Positions 17,769-26,028 of a stretch of DNA of 60,939 bases are shown in pieces. A program made the translations under genes and the position numbers. The notes under the pieces were generated by a model, which made no database searches, was not told the origin of the DNA, and saw only the letters and a list, made by a program, of their open reading frames with translations. This DNA is from Treponema sp. (GTDB lineage: Bacteria > Spirochaetota > Spirochaetia > Treponematales > Treponemataceae), in contig JAIKYB010000123.1 of the NCBI GenBank assembly GCA_024683675.1, positions 1 to 60,939 of the forward strand, read 5' to 3'. Each line of letters starts with the position of its first letter. Positions within the stretch are counted from its first letter, which is position 1.

Positions 17769-18432
17769 TATTATTTCAATTTCTAATCTGGAAAAAACTT
17801 ATAAAAGCGACAGCGAAACCCTTACAATATTACATGATTTGAATCTTGAAGTAGAAAATGGCCGTAAAATTGCCATTGTAGGCGAAAGTGGAAGTGGAAA
17901 AAGTACCCTGCTTAATATAATTGGCGGAATTGATAAGCCGACTTCAGGTTCTGTGCTTGCCGGAAAATGGCAGGTGGAAAGTTTGTCTGAAGCAGAAATT
18001 TCTGAATATCGTTCCAGCTTTATAGGTCTTATTTTTCAGTTTCATTATTTGCTAAAGGATTTTACCGCTCTTGAAAATGTATATATGCCAGCTATGATTG
18101 CCGGAAAAAATAAAAAGGAAGCCATAGAGCTTGCAAAAGAGCTTTTAGATGATGTTGGAGTTTCAGACCGAATAAATCATCTTCCTTCTCAGCTTTCTGG
18201 AGGTGAAAGACAGAGAGTTGCAGCTGCCAGGGCCCTTATAAATAATCCTCAGCTTATTCTTGCAGATGAGCCTACAGGAAATCTTGACCCGGCAAATGCA
18301 GAAAAAATTGGTGATTTACTCTTTTCTATGGTCGAAAAATACAATAAAACTCTGCTTTTAGTAACCCATGATACAAAACTTGCAGAAAAGGCTGACTGCT
18401 GCTACCGGATTGTAGAAGGACGGCTTCAATGA
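17761..18432 (+). CDS. lolD: LolD-type ABC transporter ATPase
   Basis: 223-residue ATP-binding subunit. Walker [18 protein letters not shown]-loop FQFHYLLKDFTALENV (the spacing typical of the LolD/MacB branch), signature LSGGERQRVAAARAL, Walker B LILADEPTGNLDP and H-loop THD are all intact. It lies between two LolC/E-type permease genes with overlaps of 8 and 4 bases. It powers release of lipoproteins from the inner membrane, a plausible need for spirochetes, which are rich in lipoproteins. A macrolide-type exporter is less likely because the permeases lack their own ATPase. Confidence 0.93.
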   Translation: MSNIISISNLEKTYKSDSETLTILHDLNLEVENGRKIAIVGESGSGKSTLLNIIGGIDKPTSGSVLAGKWQVESLSEAEISEYRSSFIGLIFQFHYLLKDFTALENVYMPAMIAGKNKKEAIELAKELLDDVGVSDRINHLPSQLSGGERQRVAAARALINNPQLILADEPTGNLDPANAEKIGDLLFSMVEKYNKTLLLVTHDTKLAEKADCCYRIVEGRLQ

Positions 18433-19733
18433 CCTTTTCTTCCTCATTATTTTTTGCAAAAAGTTTAATTTTCCCAAAGGCAGAAAAAAAATCCTCTGCA
18501 AGAAAAAGTCTTTTTGGCGCCATGCTTTGCATAGGATTAAGTATTGTCCCTCTTATTGTTGTAGTTTCTGTTACCAATGGCATGATAGAGGGAATGACTG
18601 ACCGCATTATAGGATTGTCCAGCAGCCACATGCAGGCCTATCTGGCAGATTCTATAGATCAGGTTTCCTCCCCGGAAAAGCTTCATGCTTATGCAAAGGG
18701 GCTTTTAGATATAGAAGGCATTAATACGGTTTATCCCCAGGTAGAAATTTCTGCTCTGGCAGTAGGAAAAAAAAGCCGCTCCGGAATAGAAATCAGGGCG
18801 ATGGATAAGGATATTTTTTCAAAGAACCCATCCTTTAAAGAGTTCTTTCAAATTCAGGAAGGCTCTCTTCAGGAATACGAGAGTTCAGAAGGAAAATATG
18901 CCGTTATAGGAAAAAAACTTGCAGATGATCTTGAGCTTCATGCCGGAGACAGCTTTAAAATTATTTCAACCAGACGTGTAAATGGAAAAATTTCACCTAA
19001 GCTTACAAGCTTTACTGTTTCTGCAATAGTTTCTTCTGGTTATCAGGAGTTGGATCAATTCTGGGTTTTCCTTCCAATAGAAATTGCCTACAGCTCGCTT
19101 TCGCTCGAGTCTGCCGGTTATACTATAATGATTGAAACTTCAGATGCCTTCTCTTCGAATCTGCCCCGACTTCAGTTTCAGGCCAGAAGCTATTTTGGCC
19201 GCTTTGCAAATGTTTACCGCTGGGACGAAATTCATGCAGCCGAATTCGAAAACTTTTCTTCTACAAAGGTAATGCTTATATTTGTAATGCTGCTTATTGT
19301 CCTTGTAGCTTCCGTGAATATTTCATCTGCTATTATTATGCTGGTCATGGAACGCCGCAAGGAAATTGCAATCTTAAAAAGCATAGGCGCAAGTCCCAGG
19401 GGAATAAAACGTTCCTTTTTGCTAGCAGCCTTAGCCTGTGCCAGCGGGGGAATCCTCTTTGGACTACCTCTTGGTCTTTTGCTGGCTGTAAATGCAAATA
19501 ACATAATCAAACTTATAGAAAATATAATCAATTTCTTTATACACCTTTTTTCTGGTAATGAAATTAAGCTTTTAGATCCAGCTTATTATCTTACGGAAAT
19601 CCCCCTGGAACTGCCTTTTGGACAAATACTAATAATTATAATTGCAACACTTTTATTATCCCTGCTTGTTTCCTATATTCCTTCAAAAAAGGCCGGGCGT
19701 GAAAAACCATTGGATATTCTGCGAACTTTATGA
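18429..19733 (+). CDS. LolC/LolE-type ABC permease, second subunit
   Basis: 434 residues with the same plan as the permease at 16461: N-terminal membrane segment (MLCIGLSIVPLIVVVSVTNGM), a periplasmic domain, then three C-terminal membrane segments (VMLIFVMLLIVLVASVNISS onward) and the FtsX-type ERRKEIAILKSIGASPRGI loop that couples to the ATPase. The two permeases are clearly paralogous but diverged, as expected for a LolC/LolE heterodimer. The start overlaps lolD by 4 bases. Its TGA stop lies within the putative promoter of mcsA. Confidence 0.9.
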   Translation: MTFSSSLFFAKSLIFPKAEKKSSARKSLFGAMLCIGLSIVPLIVVVSVTNGMIEGMTDRIIGLSSSHMQAYLADSIDQVSSPEKLHAYAKGLLDIEGINTVYPQVEISALAVGKKSRSGIEIRAMDKDIFSKNPSFKEFFQIQEGSLQEYESSEGKYAVIGKKLADDLELHAGDSFKIISTRRVNGKISPKLTSFTVSAIVSSGYQELDQFWVFLPIEIAYSSLSLESAGYTIMIETSDAFSSNLPRLQFQARSYFGRFANVYRWDEIHAAEFENFSSTKVMLIFVMLLIVLVASVNISSAIIMLVMERRKEIAILKSIGASPRGIKRSFLLAALACASGGILFGLPLGLLLAVNANNIIKLIENIINFFIHLFSGNEIKLLDPAYYLTEIPLELPFGQILIIIIATLLLSLLVSYIPSKKAGREKPLDILRTL

Positions 19734-19739
19734 TATAAA
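19711..19739 (+). promoter_or_regulatory. Putative extended -10 promoter of mcsA-mcsB-clpC
   Basis: TGGATA at 19711-19716, 17-base spacer, TGA-TATAAA with the -10 at 19734-19739. It overlaps the lolE-like stop codon. The start point predicted near 19746 leaves two or so bases before the mcsA ATG, with no Shine-Dalgarno. No CtsR operator-like heptad repeats are evident beside it. Confidence 0.5.
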
Positions 19740-19747
19740 CTATCCTT

Positions 19748-20038
19748 ATGAAAGTTTGCAGTGTCTGCGGAATGACATTTGAAGAAATTGTAAAGACTCA
19801 AAAAATTGGCTGTTCTCAATGCTATTACAGCTTTGAGCCCAAAATTATGGAAATCTTAATGTCTAAAAAGCTTCCTATGCCTTATCAAGGCTCTCTTCCA
19901 AAAAGGCTAAAGGATTACCAGTCACTTCTTGTTGATAAAATGACAATAAAAATCAAGCTGGAGGAGGCTGTTGCTGCAGAAGATTATGAAAAGGCAGCCT
20001 TTTACAGAGATTATCTAAAGGCAATGGAAGAAAAATAA
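19748..20038 (+). CDS. mcsA: McsA-like zinc-finger/UVR protein, shortened
   Basis: 96 residues. One zinc finger is made by CSVC (residues 4-7) and CSQC (22-25), and a UVR motif (LEEAVAAEDYEKAAFYRDYL) fills the C-terminus. In Bacillus, McsA is about twice as long, carries two such fingers, and activates the arginine kinase McsB. Here the N-terminal finger pair is reduced to one unit, though gene order mcsA-mcsB-clpC is kept. The start has no ribosome binding site and follows a -10-like box closely. The next gene begins immediately after the stop. Confidence 0.85.
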   Translation: MKVCSVCGMTFEEIVKTQKIGCSQCYYSFEPKIMEILMSKKLPMPYQGSLPKRLKDYQSLLVDKMTIKIKLEEAVAAEDYEKAAFYRDYLKAMEEK

Positions 20039-21121
20039 ATGGCAACAAATATAGATATTCATTCCTGGTATTCGGAAGAAGGGCCGGATGATGATATAAT
20101 TATTTCTACTCGCGCAAGGCTGGCCCGTAATCTTGCTGATTTCCTGTTTCCTGCAAAAATGACTGCAGACGATGCTCATAGAATTCAGTCTCTTATTTAT
20201 GATGCGGCTTCTTTTAATCCAAATTATACTATGATTGATTTAGAAAGCCTTTCTTCTGCCAGTCGTCGTTTACTTAAGGATAAAAATATGCTTTCCGGCA
20301 AGGTCCCTTCAGCCCTGCTTTTTTCCGGTGATAAGGAAGAATCCTTTTGTCTTATAAATGAAAGTGACCATCTTAAAATTGTTGAATTTTCAGCCGGCTT
20401 TGCCTGTGAAGAAGTTGCCAGACGCTGTTATCAGAAGGATGAACTCTTTCAACAGAAATTGCAGTTTGCTGGCAGCTTCGAATTCGGATATTTAACCTCC
20501 AGACTTGGGGATCTGGGCTCCGGCTTGAAGATTTCACTAAGAGTTTTTATTCCTTCAATTGTTCTTTCCGGAAAAATAAAAGAGCTTTCTGACCAGCTGA
20601 ATATTAAAAACTGCAGCCTGACTCCTTTATTTCCTTCAGTTTCTAATAAAGCAGATTTTTCTAATTTTCTCTTTGATATATATCCTCAAAATGCTTTTTC
20701 TGGAAGTGAAATTGATCAGATTGCCCAGATTGAAGCCGCCGGAAAATATGTTTTAAAAACAGAACGCAAGATTTCGGCAGAATTTGCCGATAATAATGCT
20801 ACGGTAGTGTTGAATTTTTTTAGGCAAGGTTATGCCAAGGCTATGCATTCGCTGCTGCTTTCCTATGACGAAGCCGTGGATATTATTTCCTGTGTGAAAT
20901 GGGGACTTTCAAATAATTTGATAAGTGGCATTTCTCATGAGGAGCTTAATTCCATGTACTATGCAACAAAGGACGGGTATCTTGATTATCTTTGTAATTC
21001 ATATCCGTTTGAATTCGAGCCGGACGTAAAGTCTGATATAGACCTTCAGTTAAAAAGACTCAGAGCTGTCGTAATTCAGCAAACCTTTGAGGGAATTACT
21101 AATGAAAAATCTGTCTCCTAG
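20039..21121 (+). CDS. McsB-like guanidino-kinase homologue, catalytic residues lost
   Basis: 360 residues, the usual McsB length, encoded between mcsA and clpC. McsB phosphorylates arginines to mark proteins for ClpCP. The first nucleotide-binding loop (STRARLARN, 23-31) is kept. Set against Bacillus McsB from memory, other key positions differ: NEEDH reads NESDH (Ser109 for catalytic Glu), the active-site Cys of TSCPTNVGTGLR is Arg155 in TSRLGDLGSGLK, the nearby Arg is Lys164, and the loop with the second catalytic Glu (RGTYGEGSE) is replaced by SLTPLFPSVSN. The C-terminal phospho-arginine site Arg residues also look absent. It is probably a pseudokinase that may still bind McsA or ClpC. 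The alignment was done by eye. Confidence 0.85.
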   Translation: MATNIDIHSWYSEEGPDDDIIISTRARLARNLADFLFPAKMTADDAHRIQSLIYDAASFNPNYTMIDLESLSSASRRLLKDKNMLSGKVPSALLFSGDKEESFCLINESDHLKIVEFSAGFACEEVARRCYQKDELFQQKLQFAGSFEFGYLTSRLGDLGSGLKISLRVFIPSIVLSGKIKELSDQLNIKNCSLTPLFPSVSNKADFSNFLFDIYPQNAFSGSEIDQIAQIEAAGKYVLKTERKISAEFADNNATVVLNFFRQGYAKAMHSLLLSYDEAVDIISCVKWGLSNNLISGISHEELNSMYYATKDGYLDYLCNSYPFEFEPDVKSDIDLQLKRLRAVVIQQTFEGITNEKSVS

Positions 21122-23711
21122 AGCTAAGAAAATCCTTTCACTTATGGCCCACGACGAGGCTCGTAAGTTTGGAAGTCCACAGGTTTTACCGGAGCATATT
21201 CTGCTTTCAATAATCAAAAGTGGAGAAGGAATAGGCTTCTTAGCCTTAAAAGAGCTTGGTCTTAATCCAGATGATTTAAAAAATAAGCTTGAAGAATATC
21301 TTTCTTCTATAAGCAATTCCCCAACTTTGGATGATATTCCAAAAAGCAGAAGATACCGAACTCTTTTAGATATTGCTGATATTGAATCTGCTGCTTTACA
21401 CAATAATTATATTGGAACAGAACATCTTCTCCTTTCTGCCTTGCGTGAAGAAAATAGCCTTGCTGCAAACTTTTTTGCTGACGCTCATTTTACCCTTAAG
21501 GATATTCGAGTTATGGTTATGGGCCTGCAGAATGAAAATAAATCTTCTGTAAATGACCCTGCTATTGAATCTATTGTAGACAGCGTATTTAGAAGTCTTT
21601 TAAATGATGATTTTGGAACTGGTCTCTTTGGGGTTTTTGATGAAAAGAAGGCTGCGAAGTCTGCTATACCTGTAGATAAGTCGGATTCTGCTCCTCAAAA
21701 GCAATCCTTTTTGGCTGAATACAGCCGTGATTTAACAAAAATTGCTGCAGAATCAAAGGATGATCCTGTTGTCGGTCGGGATAAAGAGATTCATCGTGTT
21801 ATTCAGATTCTTTCCCGCCGAACAAAAAATAATCCGGTTCTTACCGGGGAACCAGGAGTTGGAAAAACTGCAATTGTAGAAGGCCTGGCTCAGCATATTG
21901 CTGCCGGAAAAGTTCCTTCTGACCTGGTAAAAAAGCGCATTCTGTCACTTGATTTAGCAGCCATGGTTGCCGGTACAAAATATCGTGGTGAATTTGAAGA
22001 GCGCATGAAAAAGATGATGAAGGAGCTGCAGGAAAACAAAGACATTATCCTTTTTATAGACGAGCTTCATACAATAATTGGAGCTGGTGGACCAGAAGGA
22101 ACAATGGATGCTTCTAATATTATGAAGCCGGCACTTTCCCGTGGTGAAATTCAGATAATTGGTGCAACAACTACAAAGGAATATAGAAAACATATTGAAA
22201 AGGATTTGGCTTTAGAGCGTCGTTTCCAGGTTGTAAAGGTAGAAGAGCCTGGTGATAAGGAAACCGAAGAAATCCTGGAAGGTATTAAATCAAAATATGA
22301 GCAGTTTCACAGAGTCTCTTATGATGAGGATGTTATTCCTGCAATTGTAAAGCTTTCCCGTCGTTATATTCCGGAAAAGGTCTTGCCAGACAAAGCAATT
22401 GATATTCTGGATGAAGCCGGTGCTTCCAAAAAGATTCAGGAAGAAGAAAGACCTTGTGAACTAGCTGAACTTGAAAGCAGTATAGAAAAGCTTGTTGAAG
22501 AAAAGAAAAATCTTGTACAGAATCAGGATTATGAAAATGCGGCTCTTATTCGCGATAAGGTGATTGAATTAAAACGCCGTCTTGATATGTACAGTGACCT
22601 CTGGAAAAAGAATGTCTTTACAGCTAAAAAGAGAGTGTCTATTTCTGATATAGAAAAAATTATAAGTGAAATGACTGGAATCCCGGTTGAACAGCTTACT
22701 TCTTCTGAAACAGAAAGAGTCATTCACATGGAAAGTGAACTGCATAATACTGTAATCGGTCAGAATAATGCAGTAAGCGTTATTTCCGGTGCAATTCGAC
22801 GTGCCCGCGCAGGTATTTCTTCTCCAAAACATCCTCTTGGTTCCTTTATTTTCCTTGGACCTACAGGGGTAGGAAAAACTCAGCTTGCAAAGGCCCTTGC
22901 AAAATATCTTTTTGGCAGCGAAGAGTCTTTAATCAGAATTGATATGTCTGATTTTATGGAAAAGCATACTGCTAGTCGTCTGGTAGGAGCTCCACCAGGA
23001 TATGTAGGCTATGAAGAGGGTGGTGTCCTTACAGAAAAGGTCCGCAGAAATCCATATTCAGTAGTTCTGCTTGATGAAATTGAAAAGGCTCATCCTGATA
23101 TTTTTAATCTCCTGCTTCAGCTGCTGGAAGAAGGTGAGCTTAGCGATAATCTGGGCCACACTGTAAATTTCCGTAATACTCTTATTATTATGACAAGTAA
23201 TGCCGGTGCCCGCCAGATTACAAACGAAGGAAAAGTTGGCTTTGGTACAGAAGAAGGCCTGCTTTCTTATAGTGAAATTAAGGCTGGCGCCCTGAACGAA
23301 ATGAAAAAACTGCTCAGTCCTGAATTATTGAATCGTATTGATGATATTATTGTTTTCGATGCCCTTTCCAAGGCAGAGGTTGCAAAGATTCTTGAGATTC
23401 AGCTTTCAGAGCTTGAAGAGCGGCTTGCAGAAAAAGGCCTTTCTTTGGATGTAAAGCCAAAGGCCAGAGAATACCTTGTTGAACATGGTTATAATCCTGC
23501 AATGGGAGCCCGCCCTATGAGAAGGCTTATCCGTAAAGAAGTGGAAGATCCTCTTGCTATGGAAATGCTGTCTAAGCCTTACAGCAAAAATTCAATTGTA
23601 ACTATTGAGTCCTTAAAAGATGGTCTTAAAATAAAAATTAAAAATCCTTCTGAAGAGAAAGAATCTGTTCATCATGGATATTTAGGAAATGTAAAATGCG
23701 ACGTCTTGTAA
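21102..23711 (+). CDS. clpC: ClpC-type AAA+ unfoldase
   Basis: 869-residue HSP100 unfoldase that feeds ClpP. The N domain has two repeats, each with a Clp-N glutamate (LPEHILL and GTEHLLL; in Bacillus these bind phospho-arginine). AAA1 has GEPGVGKTAIVEG, a short M domain with a UVR-like motif follows, and AAA2 has GPTGVGKTQLAKAL. The VGF tripeptide that docks ClpP lies in NEGKVGFGTE. ATG 21102 is 8 bases after TGAGGG; TTG 21087 is rejected because it would contain that site. It overlaps the mcsB-like gene by 20 bases. No ctsR lies upstream, unlike in Firmicutes. Confidence 0.96.
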   Translation: MKNLSPRAKKILSLMAHDEARKFGSPQVLPEHILLSIIKSGEGIGFLALKELGLNPDDLKNKLEEYLSSISNSPTLDDIPKSRRYRTLLDIADIESAALHNNYIGTEHLLLSALREENSLAANFFADAHFTLKDIRVMVMGLQNENKSSVNDPAIESIVDSVFRSLLNDDFGTGLFGVFDEKKAAKSAIPVDKSDSAPQKQSFLAEYSRDLTKIAAESKDDPVVGRDKEIHRVIQILSRRTKNNPVLTGEPGVGKTAIVEGLAQHIAAGKVPSDLVKKRILSLDLAAMVAGTKYRGEFEERMKKMMKELQENKDIILFIDELHTIIGAGGPEGTMDASNIMKPALSRGEIQIIGATTTKEYRKHIEKDLALERRFQVVKVEEPGDKETEEILEGIKSKYEQFHRVSYDEDVIPAIVKLSRRYIPEKVLPDKAIDILDEAGASKKIQEEERPCELAELESSIEKLVEEKKNLVQNQDYENAALIRDKVIELKRRLDMYSDLWKKNVFTAKKRVSISDIEKIISEMTGIPVEQLTSSETERVIHMESELHNTVIGQNNAVSVISGAIRRARAGISSPKHPLGSFIFLGPTGVGKTQLAKALAKYLFGSEESLIRIDMSDFMEKHTASRLVGAPPGYVGYEEGGVLTEKVRRNPYSVVLLDEIEKAHPDIFNLLLQLLEEGELSDNLGHTVNFRNTLIIMTSNAGARQITNEGKVGFGTEEGLLSYSEIKAGALNEMKKLLSPELLNRIDDIIVFDALSKAEVAKILEIQLSELEERLAEKGLSLDVKPKAREYLVEHGYNPAMGARPMRRLIRKEVEDPLAMEMLSKPYSKNSIVTIESLKDGLKIKIKNPSEEKESVHHGYLGNVKCDVL

Positions 23712-24646
23712 TTCTTTTATTACTTTCTTTAACTATCTGCTTTTCTTCTTTTGCCCAAACAGTAAGAGTAGGAATTTTAAATGGTCCCAGCTGTGTGCCT
23801 CTTGCTCAGATGATGAACAAAAAATCAAATTACAGCTTTTCTCAGTATGCTGACCCACAGGCTCTACTTCCAAAGCTCTTAAAAAAAGAAGTAGACTGTG
23901 GTTTTTTACCGGTAAATGTTGCTGCGAAGGTATATAACTCTTCCTCTAAAGCTCTGGTTTTACTTGCCGTGAGCGGAAATGGAAATATTAAGCTCATAAC
24001 TTCAGATGCTTCTGTAAAACAGTTTTCAGATTTAATTGGAAAAACTTTATATGTTGCAGGTCAGGGGGCTACTCCGGATTATATAACCCGTTATCTGCTT
24101 GCACAGAATGATATAAAAACTGAAGGAAAGGATGGAATTGAACTTTCTTTTTCTGTTCCAACTCCTCAGCTGGCTGCCCAGCTTATTTCCGGAAAAATTG
24201 CTTATGTAGTTGTTCCTGAGCCTTTTTCTACAGTTGCTCTTTCTAAATCAGATAAGGTGATTGCAGCAATTGATTATCAGGAGGAATACAGACTTTATAA
24301 GGGTGCAAATGCCGATTTTCCTTTGACAGTTTTGGTTGCTACCCGAGAGTTTGCTGAAAACGCCGGAGATAGTCTGGACAAGTTCTTAAAGGATTATGAA
24401 AAATCCTATAAATGGACCCTTAAGCATGCTGTTCAGGCAGGAAATATTTGTGAAGAAAATAATCTGGGACTTGCCGCTGATATTGTTACAAAGGCAATTC
24501 CTGTTTCAAATTATGTTTATATTCCAGCCCAAGAGGCTCGTGCAAATATTGAGGATTTTCTGAAAATCCTTCTGGACTTTTCTCCAGAATCTGTAGGAGG
24601 AAAGCTTCCTGAAGCAGATTTCTATTATGCAAAAACAAATCCTTAA
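23696..24646 (+). CDS. ABC transporter substrate-binding protein (NMT1/SsuA type)
   Basis: 316 residues with a signal peptide (MRRLVILLLLSLTICFSSFA, no lipobox cysteine) and the NMT1/SsuA fold: GILNGPSCVPLAQMM at the start, a DCGFLPVNVAAKVY segment, TLYVAGQGATPDY in the middle and YVVVPEPFST in the second lobe. Such proteins bring taurine, nitrate, thiamine precursors or similar small molecules to a permease; the ligand cannot be told here. It overlaps the clpC end by 16 bases and the permease by 20, yet no ATPase gene follows. Confidence 0.88.
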   Translation: MRRLVILLLLSLTICFSSFAQTVRVGILNGPSCVPLAQMMNKKSNYSFSQYADPQALLPKLLKKEVDCGFLPVNVAAKVYNSSSKALVLLAVSGNGNIKLITSDASVKQFSDLIGKTLYVAGQGATPDYITRYLLAQNDIKTEGKDGIELSFSVPTPQLAAQLISGKIAYVVVPEPFSTVALSKSDKVIAAIDYQEEYRLYKGANADFPLTVLVATREFAENAGDSLDKFLKDYEKSYKWTLKHAVQAGNICEENNLGLAADIVTKAIPVSNYVYIPAQEARANIEDFLKILLDFSPESVGGKLPEADFYYAKTNP

Positions 24647-25379
24647 GCGGATTCTGGCTGTCATATTATTCCTTCTAATCTGGTATATGGCAGCACTTAT
24701 AATAAATGCACCTCTAATTTTGCCAAAGCCCCTGGCTGTAGTAAAAAGACTCTGGATTCTTCTTCAAGTTAAGACTTTTTGGCTTTCCTTTGCCTTTACT
24801 ATACTAAGGGTTTTTCTGGCTTATATGCTTACTCTTATTCTGGGCTTTTTTTTAGGGCTTCTTTCTGTTGATTTTCCGGGCCTGGACCCCTTTATTTCCC
24901 TGCCAATTTCTATTATTCGTTCAACTCCTGTTATAGCCTTAATTCTGCTGGCTCTTTTCTGGTTTAATTCTTCAAGTCTTCCAATTTTTGTTTCTCTTTT
25001 AATGACTCTGCCCGTAATGACTGCAGCTTCTAAAAAGGGATTTGAAAAAAATTCGGAAAATGAAAAAGTGCTTTTTATGGCCAAATGCTATTCTTTTACC
25101 GGCTGGAAGGCCTTTCGCTATATTAGATTTCCAAAGGCTCTTCCTCATTTACTTTCTGCTTCAGAAGCTGTCTTTGGAATGTCCTGGAAGGTAGTTGCAG
25201 CAGGTGAGGTTTTAAGTATTCCCAAATATGGGGCAGGGGCTCTACTTCAAAAAGCCCAGGTTCATCTTGAAAGCTCCGAACTGCTGGCTGTAACAATTAT
25301 GCTGGTTTTAATCAGTCTGATTTTTGAGAAAATCCTGAAAATCATAAATAGTAGTAAAATTCGAAAAATAGAGCTATAA
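24627..25379 (+). CDS. ABC transporter permease (SsuC/TauC type)
   Basis: 250-residue inner-membrane permease with about six membrane segments. The EAA-type coupling loop appears as KALPHLLSASEAVFGMSWKVVAAGEVL, followed by YGAGALLQKAQVH, typical of the SsuC/TauC/ThiX group. It pairs with the binding protein upstream. The cognate ATPase is missing from the operon: the next gene is a phosphoribosyltransferase. The ATPase must be encoded elsewhere or shared. The start lies inside the binding-protein gene without a strong Shine-Dalgarno, which fits translational coupling. Confidence 0.9.
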   Translation: MQKQILKRILAVILFLLIWYMAALIINAPLILPKPLAVVKRLWILLQVKTFWLSFAFTILRVFLAYMLTLILGFFLGLLSVDFPGLDPFISLPISIIRSTPVIALILLALFWFNSSSLPIFVSLLMTLPVMTAASKKGFEKNSENEKVLFMAKCYSFTGWKAFRYIRFPKALPHLLSASEAVFGMSWKVVAAGEVLSIPKYGAGALLQKAQVHLESSELLAVTIMLVLISLIFEKILKIINSSKIRKIEL

Positions 25380-25380
25380 T
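25375..25380 (+). promoter_or_regulatory. Putative -10 box of the phosphoribosyltransferase gene
   Basis: A perfect TATAAT at 25375-25380 overlaps the permease stop. A weak TAGTAA lies 17 bases upstream. The transcript would carry the AGAGG at 25394-25398 ahead of the ATG at 25404, so this gene can be expressed apart from the ABC genes. Confidence 0.4.
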
Positions 25381-25403
25381 TAATATTCTACAAAGAGGTT
25401 ATT

Positions 25404-26024
25404 ATGATAAAAGAATTTCTGCCTTACGATACAGTAAGAAATGATGCACTTAAATTAGCACATAAAATCTATAAAGATGGATTTATTCCAGATGTAATTT
25501 ATTGTTCTCTTCGCGGTGGTGCTTATATGGCAAATGTAATCAGCGAATATTTTAAGATAATTACAAAAGAAGAAAAACTTCACCCTGTTCTTTATGCGGG
25601 AGTTGTTGCCCGTTCTTATTCAGATATAGCCCAGCATACAAAGGTTTTTATTGATGGCTGGACTTATCCACCAGAAAATCTTCGTCCGGGAGATAAAATT
25701 CTTTTAGTTGATGATATTTTTGATTCAGGTCGTACAATTAATAGCCTGGTTGAAACTCTTATGAACAGCCGTGGTATGCCAAGAGAGGATATAAAGGTTG
25801 TCGTTCACGATTATAAATATTTTACATACTATGAAGAACAGCTTCCTATACAGCCGGATTATTACTGCCGTAAATTTGAAATTACAAAACCGGAAGAAAA
25901 CCGCTGGATTCACTATATGAGCCATGAGCTTGTTGGGCTTTCAAAGGAAGAACTTCAGAAATATTATTTTGATGTTGATCCGGAACTGAAAGATGTTCTT
26001 GGACCAATTTTGGGAAACAACTAA
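25404..26024 (+). CDS. Purine-type phosphoribosyltransferase
   Basis: 206-residue type I phosphoribosyltransferase. The PRPP-binding signature is LLVDDIFDSGRTINSL (two acidic residues then the Gly-Arg-Thr loop), and an N-terminal YCSLRGGAYMANVISEYF forms the pyrophosphate loop. The pattern is closest to xanthine/hypoxanthine-guanine enzymes that salvage purine bases, which fits a host-dependent organism, but the base specificity is not certain. AGAGG precedes the ATG with 5-base spacing. The stop lies just before the next gene. Confidence 0.85.
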   Translation: MIKEFLPYDTVRNDALKLAHKIYKDGFIPDVIYCSLRGGAYMANVISEYFKIITKEEKLHPVLYAGVVARSYSDIAQHTKVFIDGWTYPPENLRPGDKILLVDDIFDSGRTINSLVETLMNSRGMPREDIKVVVHDYKYFTYYEEQLPIQPDYYCRKFEITKPEENRWIHYMSHELVGLSKEELQKYYFDVDPELKDVLGPILGNN

Positions 26025-26028
26025 TAAA

